Positions 33,226-41,294 of a stretch of 58,312 bases of DNA are shown in pieces. Under the pieces are notes generated by a model. It ran no database searches and had not been told where the DNA came from. It saw nothing but the letters and a program-made list of their open reading frames with translations. A program made the position numbers and the translations under genes. The stretch comes from Dethiobacter sp. (GTDB taxonomy: Bacteria > Bacillota > Dethiobacteria > DTU022 > UBA8154), in the NCBI GenBank assembly GCA_020725665.1, contig DYEO01000076.1, positions 1-58,312 of the forward strand, given 5' to 3'. Position 1 is the stretch's first letter, and each line of letters opens with the position of its first letter.

Positions 33226-35121
33226 GTGTCATCCTGCGCGCCGACAGAGGAGGAGATTTATCTCTTTCATGAAGGCAGTTTATACCACAGTTATGGCATG
33301 CTGGGCGCCCACCTGCGGGAGCATGAGGGGGTAAGGGGTGCAACCTTCTGTACCTGGGCGCCAAACGCCCGGGAGGTGAGGGTATGCGGCGATTTTAACG
33401 GCTGGCAGGGCAGCAGCCATCCCCTGCAGCGGATCAGCGACGCGGGACTGTGGTGGGCTTTTGTCCCGGGTGCGCAAGAGGGGCATTTCTACAAGTACGA
33501 AATAGTCAGCGCCGGGGGCGATCTGTTGCTCAAGGCCGACCCATATGCGTTTGCGGCGGAACGGCGACCGGGTGATGCCTCCCGTATCTGCTCCCTCAGC
33601 GGTTTCGCCTGGCAGGACGGGGAGTGGTTAAGGCAGCGGGATATAACCCCCCCGTACCAGCGTCCCCTTCTCATTTACGAAGTACACCCCGGTTCCTGGA
33701 AGCGGGGCGACCACGGGGATTTTTTATCCTATCGGGATCTGGCGGTTGATCTGGTCGATTATGCCTCGGAGATGGGCTATACGCATATAGAGCTTCTACC
33801 CCTGGCGGAGCACCCCTTCGATGGTTCCTGGGGGTACCAGGCTACGGGTTACTACGCTGTAACCAGCCGCTACGGCACTCCTCAGGACTTCATGTTTTTT
33901 GTGGATAGCTGCCACCACAAGGGCTTGGGCGTGATCCTGGACTGGGTGCCGGGCCATTTTTGCAAAAATGCATACGGCCTGGCCTGTTTTGACGGTACAC
34001 CGCTTTACGAATACAAGGACCCGCTCCGCCGTGAGAGTGCGGACTGGGATACGCTCAGTTTCGATCTGGGCCGGCCCGAGGTGATCAGTTTCCTTATCTC
34101 CAATGCCCTCTTCTGGTTTGACCTCTATCATATCGACGGCCTGCGCGTTGATGCCGTGGCCAGCATTCTGTACCTGGATTATGGGCGCAGGCATGGGCAA
34201 TGGACACCTAATTGCCACGGGGGACGGGAGAACCTGGAGGCTGTCTTTTTTTTACGGCGCCTCAACGAGCAGGTCTTTCACTATTACCCGGGGGCGCTCA
34301 TGATTGCCGAGGACTCGACGCAGTGGCCGCTGGTAAGCGCACCTGTTTACTGTGGGGGGCTGGGTTTTAATTACAAGTGGAATATGGGCTGGATGAACGA
34401 TATTCTGGACTACATGAAAACGGATCCGCTCTATCGCAAACACCGCCACCACCAGTTAACCTTTTCCCTCTGGTATGCCTTTTCCGAGAACTTCATCCTG
34501 CCCCTTTCCCACGATGAGGTGGTGCACGGCAAGCGATCCCTCCTGGAGAGGATGCCGGGTGATTACTGGCAAAAATTCGCCAACCTGCGGCTCCTTTACG
34601 GCTATATGGCCGCTCACCCGGGGAAGAAGCTGCTTTTTATGGGTGGGGAATGGGGCCAGTTCGCGGAGTGGACCGAAAGTACGAACCTGGACTGGCATCT
34701 TCTCTCCTATGAGCTGCACGGGAAACTACACCGCTACGTGAGGGATTTAAATCACTTTTGCCGTGGTGAGAGGAGTCTTTGGGAGCAGGATCATGCACCG
34801 CAGGGCTTTCAGTGGATTGATCCTCACGATTACAGCCAGAGCGTAATCACCTTCATACGCCGTGCCGTTGACGGGGATTGTTTTTTCGTGGTCGTCTGTA
34901 ATTTCACACCGGTAGTGCGGGAGCATTATCGTATCGGTGTCCCCCGCTCCGGACCTTACCGGGAGGTGTTTAACAGCGACCGGGTGGAATATGGAGGGTC
35001 GGGACAGGTAAACGACGGGGTGCTGGAGGCGGAGCCGCTGTGGTGGCACAATCAGCCCTGCAGCCTGCAGCTCAAAATACCCCCGCTGGCCGTTGCTTTC
35101 TATAAATTGGATGAAAGTTAA
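33226..35121 (+). CDS. glgB: 1,4-alpha-glucan branching enzyme
   Basis: 631 residues. The N-terminal CBM48 domain about 20-110 (GATFCTWAPNAREVRVCGDFNGW) is followed by a GH13 catalytic barrel with YTHIELLPLAEHPFDGSWGYQ, the nucleophile region DGLRVDAVAS, the acid region LMIAEDST, and the LPLSHDEVVHGK motif near residue 425. It cuts alpha-1,4 chains and re-joins them as alpha-1,6 branches. The start is GTG 33226 with GAGGGGG upstream. It lacks the longer N-terminal extension of some GlgB proteins, which is common in Firmicutes. Confidence 0.95.
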   Translation: MSSCAPTEEEIYLFHEGSLYHSYGMLGAHLREHEGVRGATFCTWAPNAREVRVCGDFNGWQGSSHPLQRISDAGLWWAFVPGAQEGHFYKYEIVSAGGDLLLKADPYAFAAERRPGDASRICSLSGFAWQDGEWLRQRDITPPYQRPLLIYEVHPGSWKRGDHGDFLSYRDLAVDLVDYASEMGYTHIELLPLAEHPFDGSWGYQATGYYAVTSRYGTPQDFMFFVDSCHHKGLGVILDWVPGHFCKNAYGLACFDGTPLYEYKDPLRRESADWDTLSFDLGRPEVISFLISNALFWFDLYHIDGLRVDAVASILYLDYGRRHGQWTPNCHGGRENLEAVFFLRRLNEQVFHYYPGALMIAEDSTQWPLVSAPVYCGGLGFNYKWNMGWMNDILDYMKTDPLYRKHRHHQLTFSLWYAFSENFILPLSHDEVVHGKRSLLERMPGDYWQKFANLRLLYGYMAAHPGKKLLFMGGEWGQFAEWTESTNLDWHLLSYELHGKLHRYVRDLNHFCRGERSLWEQDHAPQGFQWIDPHDYSQSVITFIRRAVDGDCFFVVVCNFTPVVREHYRIGVPRSGPYREVFNSDRVEYGGSGQVNDGVLEAEPLWWHNQPCSLQLKIPPLAVAFYKLDES

Positions 35122-35193
35122 GCGAACTGTTTCCTGAATGGCTTTTGACCTTGGACGTTGGGCTTTAGACTGAATTTTAGGGGTTGGTCTTTT

Positions 35194-35613
35194 TTGGCTA
35201 AAGTGCTCAAAGCCGTGGCTATGGAACGCTGTATTGGATGTTACTCCTGTATGTTTGCCTGTGCCCGTTTAGTGCACAATGTCTTATCGTGGTCCCGTTC
35301 CGGAATACGTGTGCGCTCCCTGGGAGGGCTCACTGCCGGTTTTGAGGCAAGCTACTGCCTGGCCTGCCCGAAGCCTGCCTGTGCTGCCGCCTGCCCCAGC
35401 GGAGCCCTGGGGGAACGCCCGGGTAAAGGGGTGCGTTACCGGCGGGAACTCTGCTTGCGCTGCGGACGTTGTTCCCACGCCTGCCCCGTAAAAGCCATAT
35501 GGTTGGATCAGGAAACGGGTGAGCCGGTTGTCTGCCTGCACTGCGGGCGCTGTGTTCCCTTCTGTCCCCACGGTTGCCTTGCTATGGTAACTTCCGCAGA
35601 GACGTCCCATTAA
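35194..35613 (+). CDS. Four-cluster [4Fe-4S] ferredoxin-like protein
   Basis: 139 residues from TTG 35194 with TAGGGG upstream. Four Cys motifs are visible: CIGCYSCMFAC, CLACPKPACAAAC, CLRCGRCSHAC and CLHCGRCVPFC, enough for up to four [4Fe-4S] clusters. Such polyferredoxins act as electron-transfer partners of aldehyde:ferredoxin oxidoreductase-family enzymes, and the AOR-like gene starts 25 nt downstream. The pair interrupts the glycogen genes but runs in the same direction. Confidence 0.87.
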   Translation: MAKVLKAVAMERCIGCYSCMFACARLVHNVLSWSRSGIRVRSLGGLTAGFEASYCLACPKPACAAACPSGALGERPGKGVRYRRELCLRCGRCSHACPVKAIWLDQETGEPVVCLHCGRCVPFCPHGCLAMVTSAETSH

Positions 35614-35638
35614 AAAAAATATTGTAAGGAGGGAGATC

Positions 35639-37375
35639 ATGAATGGCGCCGTACCCCTTACGCTTATGGATGTTGACCTGGAACGGGGTGCCTGCCGCCT
35701 GCACCGGCGGGAAGACCTGAGAGAGAAAGTGGGCGGTAGCAGCCTGGCCGCTGCCCTCTACCGCGAATATGGCCTGCCCGGGGAGGATGCTTTTGCCCCG
35801 GGTCAGCCCCTCATCTTTGCCATTGGTCCCCTCACCGGCTATTATCCTTTAATGAGCAAGGTAGTGCTGGGTTTTAAGTCTCCCTACAGCGGCGATTATG
35901 TGGAAACGCATGCCGGGGGGCGCCTGGCTCTGGCCTTGCGCTTTTCCGGCCTTGATGCCCTTGTGATCCGGGGGAAGTCACCCCGTCCCGTTTACCTGGT
36001 GCTGGGGGACAGGCACTTCGCCTGTAAGGATGCGGGCCATCTGTGGGGCATGGATGCGGTGACAACGGCCCGCACCATCCGGGGAAGCGAGCCCCGGGGC
36101 AGGGGGCAGCGCAGTATCCTGCGTATCGGCCCGGCCGGGGAAAACCTCGTAAAATACGCCTGCATCAACGTCGATACATTCCGGCACTTCGGCCGCCTGG
36201 GTGCGGGTGCGGTCATGGGAAGCAAGAAGCTTAAAGCGGTTATGGTCAGCGGGGACCGTTCCTTCTCCCTGCCGTACCAGGGCACATCCTACCATAAAGT
36301 TTACCGCCAGATCTATCAGCGGATTACGGGATCAGGAGTTATGGCCAAGTACCACGACCTGGGAACGCCGGTAAACGTCCTTGTTTTAAACGGCCTCCAT
36401 TCCCTTCCCACCCGCAACCTCAGTGCCACTACCTTTGAGGGGGCGGCACAGATTAGCGGGGAATATTTTGCTGACAAGTTACTGCTGCGCCAAATTGCCT
36501 GCAGCGGCTGCCCCGTGGGATGTATTCACATCGGCTTGCTGAGGGAAAAGTTCAGCCCTGAACACGAATATTATTACAAACAGGTTTCTTATGATCACGA
36601 ACCCATCTTTGCCATGGGCAGTATGTTGGGCATAGCGCCGGGAGAGGCGGTGATGCTCCTGCTGGACGAGGCGGAAAAATGGGGGCTGGATGTGATCAGT
36701 TGCGGTGTGGCCCTGGCCTGGGCCACAGAAGCCCGTGCGGCCGGCCTTATCGGGGATGAGCAAACGCTTGTGCCTCTCGCCTTTGGCAAGCTGGAACCCT
36801 ACCGTCAGGCTATTGCCGCTATCGCCACCCGCGCCAATGAATTTTATCGCTTGCTGGGCGAAGGAACGGCGGTTGCCGCCGCCCGCTACGGGGGGGCGGA
36901 ATTCGCCTGTGTTCTGGGTCAGGAGATGGCCGGCTACGCCACCGGTCCCGTCTACTTTGTCTCCCAGGCCCTGGGGTTTCGCTATTCTCACCTGGACAGT
37001 GCCGGTTACCAGCTCGACCAACAGAAAACGTCCATGCTGGAGGAAGCCCTTAACTATCTGGAAAGGGAAGAACGGCAGCGTCTGATGCTCACCTGCCTGG
37101 TCGCCTGCCTCTTTGCCCGCAACATCTATGACCAGGAGACGATAGCCGCGGCCCTCGCCGCTGCCGGTTTTTCCGAGCTGGCGCAAAACCTGGAGGAAAG
37201 ATTTACTTCCTTGCAGCGGGAACGCTGGCGCGTGAAAAAAGAGAGCGGCTACGATCCTCACAGGGTTGCTATTCCCCGTCGTTTCCACGAGGTGAAGACG
37301 TTGCAGGGTAAGCTTGACGCAGCATTCATGGAGACGCTGCGCCGTGCCTATGCGGCAAGAATCGCCGGGTATTGA
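35639..37375 (+). CDS. Aldehyde:ferredoxin oxidoreductase-family tungstoenzyme
   Basis: 578 residues. The AOR N-terminal pterin-binding domain is present ([58 protein letters not shown]), then the [4Fe-4S] motif C288-SG-C291-PVG-C295. A fourth ligand is likely C486 or C490 in LTCLVACLF. It would oxidise an aldehyde to the acid using a tungstopterin cofactor and pass electrons to the preceding polyferredoxin. Its setting within a glycogen operon makes a sugar-derived aldehyde such as glyceraldehyde-3-phosphate (GAPOR role) an attractive but unproven substrate. AAGGAGG precedes ATG 35639. Confidence 0.85.
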   Translation: MNGAVPLTLMDVDLERGACRLHRREDLREKVGGSSLAAALYREYGLPGEDAFAPGQPLIFAIGPLTGYYPLMSKVVLGFKSPYSGDYVETHAGGRLALALRFSGLDALVIRGKSPRPVYLVLGDRHFACKDAGHLWGMDAVTTARTIRGSEPRGRGQRSILRIGPAGENLVKYACINVDTFRHFGRLGAGAVMGSKKLKAVMVSGDRSFSLPYQGTSYHKVYRQIYQRITGSGVMAKYHDLGTPVNVLVLNGLHSLPTRNLSATTFEGAAQISGEYFADKLLLRQIACSGCPVGCIHIGLLREKFSPEHEYYYKQVSYDHEPIFAMGSMLGIAPGEAVMLLLDEAEKWGLDVISCGVALAWATEARAAGLIGDEQTLVPLAFGKLEPYRQAIAAIATRANEFYRLLGEGTAVAAARYGGAEFACVLGQEMAGYATGPVYFVSQALGFRYSHLDSAGYQLDQQKTSMLEEALNYLEREERQRLMLTCLVACLFARNIYDQETIAAALAAAGFSELAQNLEERFTSLQRERWRVKKESGYDPHRVAIPRRFHEVKTLQGKLDAAFMETLRRAYAARIAGY

Positions 37376-37405
37376 GTATTTTTAAATGAATAAGGGGGAT
37401 AAGCG

Positions 37406-38572
37406 GTGGTCTTAGATAAGGAATGTGTGGCTATGCTCCTGGCCGGCGGTGAGGGGCGCAGGCTGGGGTTTCTGACCAGGGAACTGGCCAAGCCGGCGAT
37501 CCCTTTCGGCGGCAAATACCGTATCATCGATTTTACGCTGAGTAATTGCACCAACTCCGGTATTTATACCGTGGGGGTGCTGACCCAGTACAAGCCCCTT
37601 ATTCTGAATTCACATATAGGTATCGGTATTCCCTGGGATCTGGATCGCAAGGAAGGGGGGGTGACAATTCTGCCGCCTTTCGCGCAGGAAAAAGGGGGGA
37701 AATGGTACCGGGGTACGGCTAATGCCATCTATCAAAACCTTTTCTTTATTGAACAGCACAACCCCCGTTATGTCCTGATCGTCTCCGGGGACCATATTTA
37801 CAAAATGGATTATTCGCTGATGCTCAAATATCACCAGGAGAAGGGAGCCGATGTAACCATTGCCGTAATTGAGGTGCCGTGGCAAGAGGTGCACCGTTTC
37901 GGTGTAATGGATGTGGGGGAGGACGGGCGTATTATCACCTTCTCTGAAAAACCGAAAACCCCCCCCAGCAACCTGGCCTCCATGGGCGTGTACCTGTTCA
38001 ACCGGAAGCTGCTCCAGAAATACCTGCAAAAAGATGAAGAAAACCCTCTCTCGCGTAACGACTTCGGCCGGGATGTGATCCCACTGATGCTGCATGAGGG
38101 ATGCCGCATGTTCGCCTATCCCTTTCATGGTTACTGGAGAGATGTGGGGACGATCGAAAGCCTCTGGGAGGCCAACATGGATCTCCTGGCCGCCGAGCCC
38201 GCTCTGGATATTTACGACCACAATTGGCGCATCTATACGGTCAATCCCAGCCAACCGCCCCATTTCCTCGCTGCCACGGCTCGCGTGGAGCAATCCCTGA
38301 TCAACGAAGGTTGCATCATACACGGAACGGTACAACGTTCCGTCCTTTTTACCGGCGTGCGTGTGGGTGAGGGCTCGTTAATCGAAGAATCCATCATTAT
38401 GCCTTACGTGCGCATCGGCCGGAACGTGCAGATCAAGAGGGCAATCATCGATGAAAATACTGTAATCAGGGACGGTTGTCGCATTTTCAGCAGGAGCGAC
38501 ACAGAACCGCCGCAGATAATCCTGGTGGAGAAGAGCATGATCATCCAGGAAAATACGGAGATTAGCATGTAG
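37406..38572 (+). CDS. glgC: Glucose-1-phosphate adenylyltransferase, catalytic subunit
   Basis: 388 residues. The nucleotide-binding loop [26 protein letters not shown] is intact, with [19 protein letters not shown] and FSEKP following, and a C-terminal beta-helix ([23 protein letters not shown]). It makes ADP-glucose for glycogen synthesis and pairs with GlgD. Start GTG 37406 follows AAGGGGG. Its stop codon TAG (38570-38572) is the first triplet of a hairpin repeat. Confidence 0.95.
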   Translation: MVLDKECVAMLLAGGEGRRLGFLTRELAKPAIPFGGKYRIIDFTLSNCTNSGIYTVGVLTQYKPLILNSHIGIGIPWDLDRKEGGVTILPPFAQEKGGKWYRGTANAIYQNLFFIEQHNPRYVLIVSGDHIYKMDYSLMLKYHQEKGADVTIAVIEVPWQEVHRFGVMDVGEDGRIITFSEKPKTPPSNLASMGVYLFNRKLLQKYLQKDEENPLSRNDFGRDVIPLMLHEGCRMFAYPFHGYWRDVGTIESLWEANMDLLAAEPALDIYDHNWRIYTVNPSQPPHFLAATARVEQSLINEGCIIHGTVQRSVLFTGVRVGEGSLIEESIIMPYVRIGRNVQIKRAIIDENTVIRDGCRIFSRSDTEPPQIILVEKSMIIQENTEISM

Positions 38573-38592
38573 GGGCGAGGCATGCCTCGCCC
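38570..38592. repeat. REP-like hairpin TAGGGGCGAGG..CCTCGCCC
   Basis: Starts with the glgC stop codon TAG. GGGCGAGG pairs with CCTCGCCC with essentially no loop (GCATGC centre). Related hairpins start at 22526, 39774 and 43819. Confidence 0.6.
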
Positions 38593-38660
38593 GCATGAGA
38601 CAGGAGCCTGGAGAAATGAAGATGTGAGGCAATGGCTAGCCGGCGAGAGGGGGGAGAGTG

Positions 38661-39776
38661 ATGAAAGATGTTATGGGTGTTATCAACGTTGTCGGCAGAA
38701 ACAGCGATCTTCTGGGGGCGCTTACGGGACCGCGCTGCATCGCTTCCGTACCCTTTGGCGGCAAATACCGTCTTATTGATTTTGTCCTCTCCAGCATGGC
38801 CAATTCGGGAATGCAAAACGTGGCCGTATTCACCCGGGAGAAATACCGTTCCCTTATGGATCACCTCGGATCGGGTAAAAACTGGGATTTAAGCCGCAAG
38901 CAGGACGGCCTCATTATTCTGCCGCCCCACTCCTGTGACGGGCAGTCCCTGCCGGACTTCGACCTCAAAAGTTTTTTTGCCCACCGGAACTTTTTTGACA
39001 GGAGTAGCCAGAAAATCGTGGTTGTTGCCTCTGCCAACATCATCTGCAACGTTTATTTCCGGGAGGCTGTGCGTTATCATCAGGAAACGGGAGCTGATAT
39101 AACGGTATTCTACAGCGAGATGGTGGCAAATGAAGGCGGTCCCCCGCGGCGCTGCCTGAAGGTAAATGAAACGGGAAGGGTTCTTGAGCTTGTGGAAAGG
39201 CAAAGCTGGGATCAGGGCACTAAGGTGCTCCTGGAGATTTATATCCTCTCCAAGTCCCTGCTCATGAACCTGGCGGAAAAGAGCTTCCTCCCCGGGGGTG
39301 CAGATCTGTTGACCGGAGGGATCATACCAAACCTGCAAAAATTTAATGTCTGTGCCTATCCACTGAAAGGGTATAGTGCCGTTGTTGATACCATAGATCT
39401 TTATTACCGGCACAGCATGGATCTGTTGTGCCCCCAAGTCTGGGAGGAGCTTTTCTTTATTCCCGGACTCATTCATACAAAGGTTAAAGATGAGCCTCCC
39501 ACCCGTTACCTGGAAGGATCTGCTGTCGCCAATTCCCTGTTGGCCAATGGCTGTACCATAGCAGGCACGGTGGAAAACAGCATTCTTTTTCGGGGGGTGA
39601 GGGTGCACCGGGGAGCCCGCGTCAAAAACAGCGTCATTATGCAAAAATGCGAGATCGGGGAAGGGGCCCTGGTGGAGCGGGTGATTCTAGATAAGGATGT
39701 ACGGGTGTCGGCGGGGAAAGCATTGACGGGACATGACAAAAAGCCCCTCGTGGTGGAAAAACGGAAAATTGTGTAG
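38661..39776 (+). CDS. glgD: GlgD, regulatory subunit of glucose-1-phosphate adenylyltransferase
   Basis: 371 residues. It keeps the nucleotidyltransferase scaffold (ASVPFGGKYRLIDFVLSS) and beta-helix C-terminus (NSILFRGVRVHRGARVKNSVIMQ), but the catalytic GGxGxRL loop is replaced by NSDLLGALTGPR, as in GlgD proteins of Bacillus and Clostridium that modulate GlgC. ATG 38661 is chosen over GTG 38658 for spacing from GGGGGGAG. The stop TAG (39774-39776) again begins a dispersed repeat. Confidence 0.92.
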   Translation: MKDVMGVINVVGRNSDLLGALTGPRCIASVPFGGKYRLIDFVLSSMANSGMQNVAVFTREKYRSLMDHLGSGKNWDLSRKQDGLIILPPHSCDGQSLPDFDLKSFFAHRNFFDRSSQKIVVVASANIICNVYFREAVRYHQETGADITVFYSEMVANEGGPPRRCLKVNETGRVLELVERQSWDQGTKVLLEIYILSKSLLMNLAEKSFLPGGADLLTGGIIPNLQKFNVCAYPLKGYSAVVDTIDLYYRHSMDLLCPQVWEELFFIPGLIHTKVKDEPPTRYLEGSAVANSLLANGCTIAGTVENSILFRGVRVHRGARVKNSVIMQKCEIGEGALVERVILDKDVRVSAGKALTGHDKKPLVVEKRKIV

Positions 39777-39838
39777 GGAACGATGCCCTCGTCGTTCCGG
39801 ATATCAGCAGAGGAAAAATATAATTTTGAAACAGTGGA
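39774..39838. repeat. Left-half copy of the TAGGGAACG element
   Basis: TAGGGAACGATGCCCTCGTCGTTCC followed by GGATA and an AAAAATATAATTTTGAAACAGTGGA stretch, matching 22526-22605 in order with a few gaps. The right terminal repeat is missing. It lies between the glgD stop and glgA, and its end provides part of the glgA ribosome site (GGAGG at 39836-39840). Confidence 0.65.
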
Positions 39839-39849
39839 GGCTGGTAGAG

Positions 39850-41289
39850 ATGAAAGTGCTTTTTGTGGCCGCGGAGGCTTTTCCTTTTGCCAAGACGGGA
39901 GGGCTTGCCGACGTGATTGGTTCCCTGCCGGCAGCACTGCGCAAAATGGGCATAGATGCCCGTGTGATCATGCCCGGGTATGGGCAAATTCTTCCTGAAT
40001 ACAGGAAAAAGATGATGCGGCTGCATAAAGTAACGGTTACGCTGGGCTGGCGTTACCAGTATTGCGAGCTGAAGATGCTGGAACATCAGGGTGTGCCTTT
40101 TTATTTTGTGGAAAACGAGTACTATTTTCAGCGAAACGGCCTTTATGGTTTTGCCGATGACGCGGAGCGTTTTGCCTTTTTTTGCCGGGCCGTGCTCCAC
40201 TCCCTTCCCGGCCTGGATTTCGCCCCCCGCATCCTGCACTGCCACGACTGGCATACCGGCCTGGTGAGTGTTTTTCTCCGCACCCACTACAGTACCGACC
40301 CTTTCTACCGGGAGATACTCACTCTTTTTACCGTACACAATCTCTTATACCAGGGCAACTTCTCCCGGGAAATTCTCAAGGATCTCCTGGAGTTGGACGA
40401 CGCGTACTTTACAGAATTCGGGCTTGAATTTTACGGGCAGGTAAGTTATCTGAAAGGGGGCCTGGTTTTTTCCGATTATCTTACAACCGTCTCCCCCACA
40501 TATGCCCTGGAGATCCAGACGCCCCGCTGCGGGCACGGGCTGGAGGGGGTGCTGCAACAGCGCAGCAGGCAGCTTTCTGGGATCGTAAACGGTATCGACT
40601 GCGGGGAGTATAACCCTGCAACAGATCCGCATATTTTTGTTAAATACCGCAGCGCCCTCTCCAAAAAAAAGCAAAACAAACTGCTGCTGCAGGAACAACT
40701 CGGCCTGGCAATCGAAGGGGAAACGCCACTTTTTGCTTTCATCAATCGCCTGGTGCAACAAAAAGGGCTGGACTTGATCGTGCAGGCGCTGGAAGAGCTG
40801 CTGGCCCTGGGAATTCAGATGGTTTTTCTGGGAACAGGAGAGGAATCCTACACCCGGTTCTTAAAAGAGATGGCGGAGCGTTTCCCCAAACAGCTCTCTG
40901 TGAATACGTTTTTCGATGAACCCCTGGCCCGTAAGATCTATGCCGGGGCGGATTTCTTTCTCACTCCTTCCCTTTTCGAACCCTGCGGTATCGGCCAGCT
41001 CATCGCCCTGCGCTACGGCGCCATTCCCCTGGTGCGGGAAACGGGCGGCTTTAAGGATACGGTGTCCTCCTATAATGAGATGTCTGGAATTGGCAACGGA
41101 TTTACCTTTGCTAATTACAACGCTTATGATATGATAAATGCCGTGAAGAAAGCCTTGGCTGTTTACCGTGACAAAAAAGCCTGGGAGGCGATGGTTGCAG
41201 GCGCCCTCCGGGAAGACCACGGCTGGGCCGGCCCGGCACGGCAGTACCTGGACCTGTACAAGCAACTGGCGGGGCAACAGGGGGTGTAG
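39850..41289 (+). CDS. glgA: Glycogen synthase (ADP-glucose)
   Basis: 479 residues from ATG 39850, giving the canonical MKVLFVAAEAFPFAKTGGLADVIGSLP (the KTGGL motif binds ADP-glucose). The GT5 C-terminal site is FLTPSLFEPCGIGQLIALRYGAIPLVRETGG. A longer ORF starting at 39733 merely reads through repeat DNA and the end of glgD. It elongates alpha-1,4-glucan from ADP-glucose made by GlgC/GlgD. glgP follows 5 nt after its stop. Confidence 0.96.
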   Translation: MKVLFVAAEAFPFAKTGGLADVIGSLPAALRKMGIDARVIMPGYGQILPEYRKKMMRLHKVTVTLGWRYQYCELKMLEHQGVPFYFVENEYYFQRNGLYGFADDAERFAFFCRAVLHSLPGLDFAPRILHCHDWHTGLVSVFLRTHYSTDPFYREILTLFTVHNLLYQGNFSREILKDLLELDDAYFTEFGLEFYGQVSYLKGGLVFSDYLTTVSPTYALEIQTPRCGHGLEGVLQQRSRQLSGIVNGIDCGEYNPATDPHIFVKYRSALSKKKQNKLLLQEQLGLAIEGETPLFAFINRLVQQKGLDLIVQALEELLALGIQMVFLGTGEESYTRFLKEMAERFPKQLSVNTFFDEPLARKIYAGADFFLTPSLFEPCGIGQLIALRYGAIPLVRETGGFKDTVSSYNEMSGIGNGFTFANYNAYDMINAVKKALAVYRDKKAWEAMVAGALREDHGWAGPARQYLDLYKQLAGQQGV

Positions 41290-41294
41290 AATTA

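Noticed and set aside
39733..39849. Longer glgA N-terminus
   Set aside because: Reads through the end of glgD and a dispersed repeat; the family start MKVLFVAAEAFPFAKTGG is at 39850.
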